DNA of 57,483 nucleotides. Origin: Candidatus Bathyarchaeota archaeon (GTDB lineage: Archaea > Thermoproteota > Bathyarchaeia > Bathyarchaeales > Bathycorpusculaceae). The notes beneath the pieces were generated by a model that saw only the letters and a program-made list of their open reading frames with translations, was not told where the DNA came from and ran no database searches. Positions 17,902 through 25,162 of the stretch are shown one piece after another; the stretch's first letter is position 1, and each line of letters starts with the position of its first letter. The stretch lies in the NCBI GenBank assembly GCA_016927015.1, contig JAFGNM010000066.1, forward strand, positions 1 to 57,483, read 5' to 3'. Both the position numbers and the translations under genes were made by a program.

Positions 17902-18026
17902 CAAGCCATCATATTTGGAGCCTAATAGAAATAGTATGCAGAAACCTATAGAGGGGGTCTACCCGCCGCGCTTATTTTTGAGCTATTATAGTTCCTTTAA
18001 ATAAGGGGGGTATAGACTGCTCCAAG
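17902..18026 (+). repeat. Dispersed repeat, long copy B
   Basis: This is the second long copy of the element described at 10639. It shares AAGCC, TCATATTTGG, CCTAATAG, GCAGAAACCTATAG and GGGGGTCTA with copy A. The 3' arm differs in sequence but keeps pairing: CTTATTT at 17971-17977 pairs with AAATAAG near 17999, and inside it GAGCTAT pairs with ATAGTTC through one G-U pair. GTCTA can pair with TAGAC at 18013-18017. It lies between two minus-strand genes. Confidence 0.8.
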
Positions 18027-18081
18027 CAGCTAGACTTAACACGCTACGTGTCAAGCGTTTGTTCTACTCTAAAATTCAAGA

Positions 18082-18095
18082 TATACTATAGTATA
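18082..18095. promoter_or_regulatory. 14-bp perfect palindrome TATACTATAGTATA
   Basis: A perfect AT-rich palindrome lying about 110 bases beyond the stop of the ferredoxin gene, in otherwise empty sequence between repeat B and that gene. It may be an operator or a chance event in AT-rich DNA. No gene on the plus strand follows it. Confidence 0.35.
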
Positions 18096-18205
18096 AGACA
18101 AAAACTGGATTAGAAAAATTTTGATAAAGAGAGAAAGAAACTCTCAGGTAGGTGTGAGAGAGAACGCGTGCGTAACGGTTGAAGCGAACGTGGCGAAGCG
18201 GAAAC

Positions 18206-18388
18206 TCACTCGATTACCTGAATTGCGCCTTCAGGACATTGAGCTTCGCATGCTCTGCAGACTAAACACTCGTCAACGTTAACTGGGACAGATTTGCCTT
18301 CTTTAATCTCATAGACGCCTACTGGACAAGTGTTTGCGCAGGTTTCGCATCCGTTGCACCTATTATTATCAACTACTATTTTTACCAT
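18206..18388 (-). CDS. 2[4Fe-4S] ferredoxin, 60 aa
   Basis: A 60-residue protein with two complete cluster motifs: CNGCETCANTCP near the N-terminus and CLVCRACEAQCP in the second half. This is a standard small electron carrier. Such ferredoxins accept electrons from IOR, AOR and related oxidoreductases, so it may serve those enzymes encoded 3-13 kb away, though no operon links them. ATG 18388 is preceded by AGAGGTAAAGA. It appears to be monocistronic. Confidence 0.95.
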   Translation of the reverse strand: MVKIVVDNNRCNGCETCANTCPVGVYEIKEGKSVPVNVDECLVCRACEAQCPEGAIQVIE

Positions 18389-18450
18389 GTTCTTTACCTC
18401 TGGTAAGTTTGATTCAAACTCCCGCAGTAAAATAAAAGTGTTTAGGTCAG

Positions 18451-20187
18451 TTAACGAATTTCTTCACGTAATCTTAACAGAATTCCGTTAATTGTCGCCT
18501 CAGCTTTCTCTTTCCGCCGCTGATAATCCGCCAATGACCTCTTGTACGCCTCCAACGGAAACTCACCTTTCCTATGCCGAACCTCAACAGTCCTAGTATT
18601 CGTTTCAACCTCAACAAGCTCAGCTTCTGCAACATCAAGCTGCCGAACCAAACTCGCATAATTGCCACCCGCACTACGGAAAACCTTTTTCAACCCAGCT
18701 ATATTCCTAGAAAGGTTATCCAAACGAACCTCAAACGTCCTCCTCTGCACTTTATATCGACGCCTTGGAATCCTGCCTTTCTGAGCCCTTTCCTCAAGAG
18801 TCTTTAACTCCGAGGCTATTCTGCTTTTATCTTCGTACGCTTCAGTGAAAGCTCTAACATGATCAGGACTAAGAGCAATGGAAGCTTCTGGCGTTGCAAT
18901 ACGCAGCGGAGCAGAAGTTTTAGGTCTTTTCCAGAAAGCCACAATTACGCATCCAACCACTACTAGAGTCCACATCCACAAAGTGGGTCGAAAAGACAGC
19001 CACAGAGGACTGTAATCATACGTAACTTGAACATCTTCGGAAAGAACAACGGAATCTACTTTGCTAACGCCTTCCCTGCTAATTGAAAGGGTTTCCTGGA
19101 AGACCTCTCTTATTAAACTTGAAGAAAAATCGATTGACGAGAATTGCGGTGCTATAAACCTTGCCCCTTCAGGAGGAACAAAGGTAACCTTTGCCGCCTC
19201 AACGTAATAGTCAAAGTCGGGGAAAAGGTCAAAGTTTAATGTAAAATGTGGAGCCGTAGAAGAGACGCTGGGTAAAGTATATTCAGCAGTCAGCAGGGTA
19301 GATGCACCGCTTTTTATAGACGATATAAATGTGAAGTTGACAAAGCGTGTATTGCCGCTACTAGTTAGAACATCAGATGTCAGGATTCTGCCGAATTCAT
19401 CTCTTGCAACAATATTCGAAGCGGCAAGAGGCAACCCTATTTTGAGAGAACCGAAGCTGCTGGCTCCGTTGTTTGTAATACGGTAACTGTCAAAAACCAC
19501 TATATCGCCTACAGGGCTTATTGCGATTTGACGGCTTAGCTCTTTTAGGGTAATTATTTGAAGACTGCCACTGGATAGTGAAAAATTGGCAACTGCAGGA
19601 GAATAAGTGAAAACAGGCAAGTTCTCCTTAACGAAACTAGTTGCACTAACTTCTCCATCGCCTTTTGTGACTTTTATGGTTGGGGAAGCCCCAGGAAGAA
19701 TAATCGCGACGTTACAGCGGGCAACCTCTTTTGTGAAGCTGGGATAAGCTGGAAAATCGAGGGTGAACACGTCTGCGTCCAAATCTTGACTGAGAAGGCT
19801 ATTCGAAAGAATAAAGACGACAGTAAAAACTTGAGGAGACCCCTGCGGGAAACTTACTTTTGCGCCGTAAAAACCAGTTCGGCCTGTTAATTGCACGCCA
19901 AGGCTTAATGGAAAACCGTTATTGTTGGCGTCATACGCCATGCCTTTAAGAACGGAGGAACCGTACTTATACGGGAAACCGATTAAGAAGTCACCTGTTA
20001 ATTGCCCGCTTAAATGTATTGTGTCACGTATAATCACGTGTCCAGAATACATAATCTCCACTTCGTGATCAACGCGCTGTATAGTATAGCTATCCTGAGC
20101 CAAAACCATTCGCGTGCTAAGAGAAAAGGGCAAGAGAACAGCCACTGAAAAAACTATAAGCACAACGACCGCTGCGGCTCTCTTCAC
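18451..20187 (-). CDS. Membrane-anchored protein with large exported domain and cytoplasmic coiled coil
   Basis: A 578-residue protein. A signal sequence occupies about residues 3-30, and a large beta-rich exported region about 32-395. One transmembrane helix lies at about 402-425 (WMWTLVVVGCVIVAFWK), and a charged cytoplasmic helical region at 440-578 looks like a coiled coil. The first exported stretch (YTIQRVDHEVEIMYSGHVII) resembles the start of the 46201 protein (RVYHVDHEWVKIWINQDGTI), so both may share a DUF2207-like beta-sandwich. A distant relation to ribophorin I (an OST subunit) is possible but I cannot show it. The function is unknown. Confidence 0.72.
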   Translation of the reverse strand: MKRAAAVVVLIVFSVAVLLPFSLSTRMVLAQDSYTIQRVDHEVEIMYSGHVIIRDTIHLSGQLTGDFLIGFPYKYGSSVLKGMAYDANNNGFPLSLGVQLTGRTGFYGAKVSFPQGSPQVFTVVFILSNSLLSQDLDADVFTLDFPAYPSFTKEVARCNVAIILPGASPTIKVTKGDGEVSATSFVKENLPVFTYSPAVANFSLSSGSLQIITLKELSRQIAISPVGDIVVFDSYRITNNGASSFGSLKIGLPLAASNIVARDEFGRILTSDVLTSSGNTRFVNFTFISSIKSGASTLLTAEYTLPSVSSTAPHFTLNFDLFPDFDYYVEAAKVTFVPPEGARFIAPQFSSIDFSSSLIREVFQETLSISREGVSKVDSVVLSEDVQVTYDYSPLWLSFRPTLWMWTLVVVGCVIVAFWKRPKTSAPLRIATPEASIALSPDHVRAFTEAYEDKSRIASELKTLEERAQKGRIPRRRYKVQRRTFEVRLDNLSRNIAGLKKVFRSAGGNYASLVRQLDVAEAELVEVETNTRTVEVRHRKGEFPLEAYKRSLADYQRRKEKAEATINGILLRLREEIR

Positions 20188-20431
20188 TCAAATTCACCCA
20201 TTTCAGGTTTTTCTATGTTATTGGCAGCTTATTTATTTACTTTTATAGAACACTGCGTTCCTATGCGCTCAGCTTTGGCTGTTTGCTCGACCATTATCAG
20301 GCTGTTTTTGGTGACGTTGTGCATTAGTTCTGCAGTGTAGCATCCGCAACAAACAACCTTATCAGCATCAACAGTAGATAGCATAAAACTTATAGAAAAG
20401 GGCGAACTCAAAGTTACTGAGGTGAAAAGTA

Positions 20432-21031
20432 ATGTCACAAGACGATGAAGATTACCCAGAATGGTTCAAAAAACGGCGCAAGTCTTCATATAGAGACCCC
20501 TTTTTCGGCGACGTCGACCGCATGTTTCGTGAAATGGAAAAAATGATGGAAGAAGAATTCAAAAATTTCACAGAAAAAGTCCCCAAAGACTACGTCAAAG
20601 AACGCAAACTTCCCGACGGCAGAACCGTCAAAGAGATGGGTCCCTTCGTATACGGCTACAGCATGAAAATAGGTCCTGACGGCAAACCTGAAATCCGCCA
20701 GTTCGGCAACATCAAAAAGAGCCTCAAAGGTCCACAAGTTAAAAATGAGCGGGAACCACTCGTGGATATAGTTGAAACAAACGACGAAGTTCGCGTAGTC
20801 GCGGAACTGCCTGGCGTAGAAAAAACAGACATAAAACTCCACGGCACAGAAGACTCGCTGACGATGTCGGTTAACACGGCTCAAACCAAATACTACAAGG
20901 AAGTCACTTTGCCAACAAAAGTAAAGGTGAAAGAGGCAAAATCATTCTACAAAAATGGCGTTCTGGAAGTTGTATTCCCCAAAGCTGAAGCCCCAACTAC
21001 ACCGAAAGGCGAACCAATAGACATAAACTAA
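20432..21031 (+). CDS. Hsp20/alpha-crystallin small heat-shock protein
   Basis: A 199-residue protein with an acidic and basic N-terminal region of about 100 residues (DPFFGDVDRMFREMEKMMEE). The alpha-crystallin domain at about 105-185 contains PLVDIVETNDEVRVVAELPG and KNGVLEVVFPK, the classic strand pairs of Hsp20. It ends in a short Pro-rich tail. It is a likely holdase chaperone forming oligomers. The start is ATG 20432, with GAGGTGA about 7 bases upstream. A TATA-like CTTATAGAAA lies about 40 bases upstream. The long N-terminal extension compared with bacterial Hsp20 is common in archaea. Confidence 0.93.
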   Translation: MSQDDEDYPEWFKKRRKSSYRDPFFGDVDRMFREMEKMMEEEFKNFTEKVPKDYVKERKLPDGRTVKEMGPFVYGYSMKIGPDGKPEIRQFGNIKKSLKGPQVKNEREPLVDIVETNDEVRVVAELPGVEKTDIKLHGTEDSLTMSVNTAQTKYYKEVTLPTKVKVKEAKSFYKNGVLEVVFPKAEAPTTPKGEPIDIN

Positions 21032-21083
21032 CCACCCCAATTTTGCCATACGCCCGTTCTTTTCCTGAAAAGCCTGTGTCCAA

Positions 21084-21494
21084 ATGAATGACAACTCGGA
21101 AATCGACGCGTTAAACGCTATTTGCCGTGAAGCAAAAGCAGAAGGCAAACTTTCTGGCAAAAATCTGACTCAACTCTACGAGCTTTTCGGCCAAAGATTC
21201 ACAAAAGCCCTCGGCACCCTGAAAGAAAACCGTGTGAAAAAATACGTTTTCAAGCCCAGCGGCAGAACCGTCTGGATAGTCATTGGAAGAGAACGCGATT
21301 ACCTGATAATGCCCGAGGCTGAATTCTGCATGTGCGACGACTTCTACTTTCGCGTATTAGACAAAAAAATCCACCTGTGCTATCACTTAATCGCTCAGAA
21401 AATCGCGCGCAACCTAGGATGGTACGAAACCATAAAAGAAAACGACGAACTGTACGAGCCATTAATGAGCGAGTGGAAAAAAGCTACTGCCTAA
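21084..21494 (+). CDS. SWIM-type zinc-finger protein
   Basis: A 136-residue protein whose central region carries CMCDDFYFRVLDKKIHLCYH, a CxC...CxH arrangement typical of SWIM zinc fingers, followed by a helix (LIAQKIARNLGWY). The first 50 residues are helical. SWIM domains bind DNA or protein partners; in archaea short stand-alone versions are common and uncharacterised, some acting with recombination proteins. It begins 52 bases after hsp20 on the same strand, so they may be co-transcribed. The domain call is from the Cys/His pattern. Confidence 0.75.
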   Translation: MNDNSEIDALNAICREAKAEGKLSGKNLTQLYELFGQRFTKALGTLKENRVKKYVFKPSGRTVWIVIGRERDYLIMPEAEFCMCDDFYFRVLDKKIHLCYHLIAQKIARNLGWYETIKENDELYEPLMSEWKKATA

Positions 21495-21614
21495 ACATTC
21501 GGTTGTTGCGGTGTGATGCTGGAACCCGTTGATGAGGCAACTTTCAATCGCCCTATGATTGCAAAAATGAGCCTGCTTGAAGCATCTTGACGAAATTTTC
21601 ACCACACATAGAAA

Positions 21615-22346
21615 TCAAGTTTGATTAGCGCTGAGAGGGGTTACGCCCACCAAGTAAACGGCGTAAGGGATTATCGCTTTGAATTCTTGCAAGTCTCGTT
21701 TTACCTGCTCAAATTTGGGTTCCTTGTAGGTGGGAACTATGAAAACCAATACATCTAATTGTTTTTTGGCATAAGCCCAAAGGCATCTAAAGAGCGACCT
21801 GTGAACTGCGTCAATCAATGACCTTTCAATTTCGATTGCTGTTTTCTCTTTGAAGGCATCAAGCTTGTAAGTTGCCACTGGAAATAGGGATACCTCGACA
21901 TCCCACATGTTCTTATGAAGAAAATGCTGTATCTTACCATGCGTATCAGTCGATGAAAGGTCTGTTAAGGAAGCAGCCTGCAGAATAGTTGAAAGCTGAC
22001 CTTTTCTCTGCAGAATCTCTTCAGCTCCTCTAAAACTAAAAACCTTTCTCTCTATTCCAAAGTCAGACAAGGCTTTTCTGCTTTCCACGTCTGCTTCTGG
22101 CAATTCAGGAACTGTTTCTCTTAGAGAGTATTTGCCCTGCCCAATTTTCGTTAGTACTCTGTCTTCTGGGAGGAAAAAGGAAGATTCGCTTTCTTGACAC
22201 AGGTCGTCCATTATTTTTTCAATGTCTTTCCAGTCTTTTCCATATTTTGACTTTATATAATCTCTCACTTCAGTTGCTGTGCCGGAACCGCCTAAAGCAT
22301 TTAATGCTTCAACAATTGTGTCTTTCAAATTGAAAACTGGAACCAT
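21615..22346 (-). CDS. HARE-HTH-like winged helix fused to a PD-(D/E)xK-like nuclease domain
   Basis: A 243-residue protein. Residues about 5-75 (LKDTIVEALNALGGSGTATE) look like the HARE-HTH winged helix found in eukaryotic chromatin proteins and in restriction endonucleases. The C-terminal half contains YKLDAFKEKTAIEIERS, an Asp163 followed nine residues later by E-x-E (Glu172, Glu174). It is flanked by hydrophobic strands and a conserved helix, as in BamHI/BglII-like restriction folds. No methyltransferase gene lies nearby, so it is not an ordinary restriction-modification pair. Function as a nuclease is inferred from the motif. Confidence 0.6.
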   Translation of the reverse strand: MVPVFNLKDTIVEALNALGGSGTATEVRDYIKSKYGKDWKDIEKIMDDLCQESESSFFLPEDRVLTKIGQGKYSLRETVPELPEADVESRKALSDFGIERKVFSFRGAEEILQRKGQLSTILQAASLTDLSSTDTHGKIQHFLHKNMWDVEVSLFPVATYKLDAFKEKTAIEIERSLIDAVHRSLFRCLWAYAKKQLDVLVFIVPTYKEPKFEQVKRDLQEFKAIIPYAVYLVGVTPLSANQT

Positions 22347-22485
22347 TCTTGAAACACCTAAGCATATTTAGTGAATCTATGCAAGATTCAGTTCTAATAA
22401 CTTTGTGGAAACCGCATCTCTTTTTTCAAACATTCCGAGGGAATAGAGAAAAGAAGAAGGATTCAGCCGTATCAGAGAATAGGCT

Positions 22486-22689
22486 CTACGTAACCTTATT
22501 CTTTGCCTTCTTGACAGCCTTCTTGGTTTCCTTAACGCCCTTCTTTGCAACTTTCTTAGTTGCTTTAGCGCCTTTCTTCGCTACATTTTTGGTTTCTTTG
22601 AGACCCTTCTTCCCCAGCTTAGCGCCTCCTTCTCCAACCTTCTTGACTGATTCTTCAGTTTTGTCTTTTACTTTCTTTAGAAAACTCAT
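22486..22689 (-). CDS. Lysine-rich, histone H1-like small protein
   Basis: A 67-residue protein made almost entirely of K, A, G, V, T and E in degenerate repeats of the form KKGxKxTKxxxKK (for example KKVAKKGVKETKKAVKKA). I start it at ATG 22689 (MSFLKKVKDKTEE), not at the ORF-track start 22716, because the extra residues do not fit the pattern. Composition resembles histone H1 C-terminal tails or amphipathic LEA-like helices, so DNA compaction or a stress role is plausible. The repeat structure is clear; the function is inference. No strong ribosome site is visible, so it may be leaderless. Confidence 0.6.
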   Translation of the reverse strand: MSFLKKVKDKTEESVKKVGEGGAKLGKKGLKETKNVAKKGAKATKKVAKKGVKETKKAVKKAKNKVT

Positions 22690-22801
22690 AAAACACCACA
22701 CACTAGTAATATTCAATAAACCCTAAAATAATTTTTGCAAAAAACCAAAAGTAATCTCTAGGTGACTCAACTGAAGAGCTTACATTATCTTTTGTAGCTA
22801 T

Positions 22802-22963
22802 TTAGGCTGCGCAATCTTGTTTGTTTTCCCGTGCTTTGCACTGGTCGCAGAGGTCAAATGTCGGTCTATTAGAGCGTCTTGCGTAGATTGATAGGGGATA
22901 TTGCGTACAATTCTTACACCAATGCCACCTGTCAGGTGGGGGCCCCTTAACATACTCTACCAC
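22802..22963 (-). CDS. Small zinc-ribbon protein, 53 aa
   Basis: This gene is missing from the ORF track because of its length. GTG 22963 is preceded by GGGAGG at 6 bases, a strong ribosome site. The product carries two CxxC pairs, WHWCKNCTQYP and DLCDQCKAREN, 21 residues apart, ending in CAA. The spacing fits a treble-clef or zinc-ribbon fold. The second pair followed by a charged tail resembles small archaeal zinc-finger proteins of unknown role. It shares the minus strand with the lysine-rich gene 112 bases downstream. The metal-binding call is firm; the function is unknown. Confidence 0.75.
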   Translation of the reverse strand: MVEYVKGPPPDRWHWCKNCTQYPLSIYARRSNRPTFDLCDQCKARENKQDCAA

Positions 22964-23261
22964 TATTATCCTCCCAAAATAGTAATTATGTCGCCACTAA
23001 TATTTTTCAGTTTCGCCAGCTATAAACTGCTTAGATTAATCATGATTCCATTACTCTTTTTATTTCTTTCATTTCACAAACACTCGGAGCCTTCCTGAAA
23101 AGTAATTTTGAGGAAAAATCAAACAGTGTACGCAATTGCAGAAAAAGGCTATTCTGGAAGAACACGTCTAATTAAAAGCGCAAAATAAATTAACGCTTTC
23201 GCATAATTATTCAAGAATGCATGAGGACACGGCATACAAACCATAAGGAAGGCAAGATTTC
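22964..23261. other. Intergenic stretch without recognised features
   Basis: About 300 bases between the zinc-ribbon gene and a Cys-rich mini ORF. The ORF-track entry on the plus strand (22901-23098) crosses the zinc-ribbon ribosome site and has a biased, hydrophobic composition, so I do not accept it. AT-rich tracts near 23180-23215 may hold the promoter for the mini ORF. I see no repeat, tRNA or clear hairpin here. Confidence 0.5.
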
Positions 23262-23372
23262 ATGGAGAACCAAGAAGTTACCAACTGTTTTAACTGCCCA
23301 GAGTTCAACAGTCATAAAGGCTGCTGCGAGAGAGCCAACAAATTGAAGCCATGTATCAGACAAAAACAGTAA
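23262..23372 (+). CDS. Cys-rich mini protein, 36 aa (candidate)
   Basis: A small ORF starting at ATG 23262, with AAGGAAGG about 7 bases upstream. The product MENQEVTNCFNCPEF... has CFNC, then GCCER and KPCIR, five cysteines in 36 residues, so it could bind one metal ion or form a knuckle. TAA is followed by a T-rich stretch (AAAAGTTTTTGTTTTTC) that could end transcription. No homologue is recognised. Coding is supported by the ribosome site and cysteine pattern only. Confidence 0.5.
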   Translation: MENQEVTNCFNCPEFNSHKGCCERANKLKPCIRQKQ

Positions 23373-23655
23373 AAGTTTTTGTTTTTCTTTAGCTCGACCT
23401 TTGTGACCGCATAATCTTGGTGTTCGGAAGGTATGTTCGATTTGCGCGCTTAAAACTGTTTAAAAATGGTGGCTGTGAAAAAACGTGCAAGTTTGCTATT
23501 CACGAACACTAAATATAGCAATTTTAGTTCAGCTAACACCGAAAAAATTCAATTTAAATGTTAAAACTTGCGGGGAAAGAACCCTCGCTACTTCGAAGTT
23601 CGAAGCTTGAGCCACGAGAATTGCTATAAACTTTAACAGTCTAATGGATTTTATT
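23373..23655. other. Intergenic stretch containing palindrome CTTCGAAGTTCGAAG
   Basis: About 280 bases with no gene. A perfect palindrome, CTTCGAA-G-TTCGAAG, lies at 23591-23605 and could be an operator for the following mini ORF, whose TATA box begins at 23625. The rest is AT-rich with no other structure that I can support. Confidence 0.45.
23625..23630 (+). promoter_or_regulatory. TATA box (TATAAA) for a leaderless mini ORF
   Basis: TATAAA starts 31 bases before ATG 23656. In archaea transcription begins about 25 bases after the TATA centre, so the transcript would begin at or very near this ATG, a leaderless arrangement. Confidence 0.4.
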
Positions 23656-23766
23656 ATGGGAATGCTATTTCCGCTTGTGAATATAGAACACGACCAAAAG
23701 TTTGATGACGCTTTAGTGAAACGGCTGGCTAAAATTATTGAATTTTTGCAAAATTTAGAGGATTAG
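23656..23766 (+). CDS. Mini protein, 36 aa (candidate, leaderless)
   Basis: ATG 23656 opens a 36-codon frame encoding MGMLFPLVNIEHDQKFDDALVKRLAKIIEFLQNLED. The second half is a regular amphipathic helix. The only support is its codon-like composition and the TATA box at leaderless distance; there is no ribosome site. It could be a small regulator or partner peptide, or a chance ORF. Confidence 0.35.
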   Translation: MGMLFPLVNIEHDQKFDDALVKRLAKIIEFLQNLED

Positions 23767-23926
23767 CTCCCAACCAGTCCAACCGCTTTGTTATATCAAC
23801 CCGCTCGTTTTCCGGAGGCGCGTAGTCAAACAATTTGAGACAAGTCATCTCTATAGCTTACCAGCTTCCAAGAGCAAAAATGGTTATTAACGAGAAAACA
23901 AATAGGCAGTGCAAGGAGAAACAAAG

Positions 23927-24406
23927 ATGCTGGACATTACAGTTATTCCATTAGCAACAGTAGTGATAATGTTTATCGCGGTTGCTGTTTCATTTCTTAA
24001 CATGGGAATAAACCGCCTTCTAATCACTCGCATATGTGGATGGGAAGAATACAAAATAATGCGAAAGGAAACTTCGGAATACCAGTCTCAACTGATGAAA
24101 GCCATGCGCGCAAACGACAAAAAACTCGTCGAGAAGCTGAAAAAGAAAGAATCACAAATAAAAAACATGCAAGCCAAGATGGCGAAGCCACAGATGATTC
24201 TTCTCCCGATTTCCTTCAGTTACATAATAATCTGGTACCTCTTCCTAATCCCTACCTTCGGGGCAACCCCCGTGGCGGTTGTGCCCGGAATCGCGCCAGG
24301 AGCCTTAATGGCGACCGGCATACCTGTGATATATTGGTACATGATCTGCTCGTTCTTCTTCGGCACCCTTGCCTCTCGTATAATAGGTGTAACACCTATA
24401 GCGTAA
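23927..24406 (+). CDS. DUF106 membrane insertase-like protein (YidC/Oxa1/EMC3 superfamily)
   Basis: A 159-residue protein with an N-terminal transmembrane helix (about 5-27) and a charged cytoplasmic coiled coil (about 40-85, KLVEKLKKKESQIKNMQAKM). Two further hydrophobic segments follow. This is the archaeal DUF106 (Ylp1) architecture, related to YidC and eukaryotic EMC3 and TMCO1, which insert membrane proteins. I choose ATG 23927 over the ORF-track GTG 23909, because AAGGAGA lies inside that extension and is about 8 bases before the ATG. It directly precedes cmk, a conserved archaeal neighbourhood near ribosomal protein/secY clusters, although secY is not in this window. Confidence 0.9.
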   Translation: MLDITVIPLATVVIMFIAVAVSFLNMGINRLLITRICGWEEYKIMRKETSEYQSQLMKAMRANDKKLVEKLKKKESQIKNMQAKMAKPQMILLPISFSYIIIWYLFLIPTFGATPVAVVPGIAPGALMATGIPVIYWYMICSFFFGTLASRIIGVTPIA

Positions 24407-24426
24407 AGACGCATGGCTGAGGCGCT

Positions 24427-25041
24427 ATGACCAGAAACGAAAAAACGGAGAGCGCTTCCAAGAAAAACATCGTAGTCTGCATATCAGGAATGGCTGGAAC
24501 TGGAAAGAGTACATTAGCCAAGAAGCTCGCAAAAAAATACAATTTAAGATACTATTCAGGCGGCGACGCCTTGAAAGAGTTAGCAAAAGACGAAGGATAC
24601 AATTCATCCAGCCGCGGATGGTGGGAAAGCCCAGAGGGCCTCAGCTTTTTAGAGAAAAGAGAAGAAAACCTTGAATTTGACAAAGCCGTCGACGATAAAC
24701 TCGTGGAATACGCGCAACAGGGGCGTGTTCTTTTAGACAGTTGGACAATGCCGTGGCTACTCAAAACGGGCTTCAAAATATGGCTAGTTGCCTCAGTGGA
24801 AAAGAGAGCTGAAAGAATCGCCAAGAGAGATAAAATCTCCAGAAAAGAAGCCTTACAAGTGTTGACGGAAAAAGAAGCAGGAACAAAAGCTATTTACAAG
24901 AAACTTTACGGCTTCACGTTAGGCGAAGATTTCGAGCCGTTTAATCTGGTTTTGGACACTGACAACTTGAATGCAGGAGAAGTTTTTCAGGCCCTTTGCA
25001 GGGTAATAGATAATATTGTCCTCAAAAGTGAAAACCTATAG
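24427..25041 (+). CDS. cmk: Cytidylate kinase (archaeal type)
   Basis: A 204-residue P-loop kinase. The Walker A motif is GMAGTGKSTLAKKLAKKY, with a later LLDSWTMPWLL and the lid region with arginines ERAERIAKRDKISRKEAL. Archaeal CMP kinases phosphorylate CMP and dCMP with ATP. It begins 20 bases after the DUF106 gene with GAGGCG upstream, and the two are probably one transcript, as in many archaea. Length is normal for the archaeal group. A terminator-like hairpin overlaps the stop. Confidence 0.9.
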   Translation: MTRNEKTESASKKNIVVCISGMAGTGKSTLAKKLAKKYNLRYYSGGDALKELAKDEGYNSSSRGWWESPEGLSFLEKREENLEFDKAVDDKLVEYAQQGRVLLDSWTMPWLLKTGFKIWLVASVEKRAERIAKRDKISRKEALQVLTEKEAGTKAIYKKLYGFTLGEDFEPFNLVLDTDNLNAGEVFQALCRVIDNIVLKSENL

Positions 25042-25059
25042 CAGGTTCTGCTAATTTTT
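25040..25059 (+). terminator. Hairpin and T-run after cmk
   Basis: AGCAG-GTT-CTGCT is a perfect 5-bp stem followed by AATTTTT, placed at the cmk stop codon. Archaeal termination depends mainly on the T-run, so this is a plausible end for the DUF106-cmk transcript. Confidence 0.5.
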
Positions 25060-25162
25060 AATGAATAAATTTCTTCTTTCATAACAAAACGAATCCGCAA
25101 GTTTTAAAACTTAAACCTATCCTATAGAGTTAACTTCTAGAATTAACTCCACGCAGTGCGCA

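Noticed and set aside
20229-20438. 69-aa minus-strand ORF (VCCGCYTAELM)
   Set aside because: It lies in the divergent promoter region of hsp20 without a ribosome site. The second half has reasonable composition, so I would put it at about 0.2.
21500-21600. C/D box small RNA (TGATG and TTGATGA motifs)
   Set aside because: No matching D or D' boxes at the proper spacing.
22349-22726. 125-aa plus-strand ORF with FLVSL repeats
   Set aside because: It is the shadow of the lysine-rich repeat gene on the other strand.
22901-23098. 65-aa plus-strand ORF
   Set aside because: It covers the start and ribosome site of the opposing zinc-ribbon gene, with no ribosome site of its own and biased composition.
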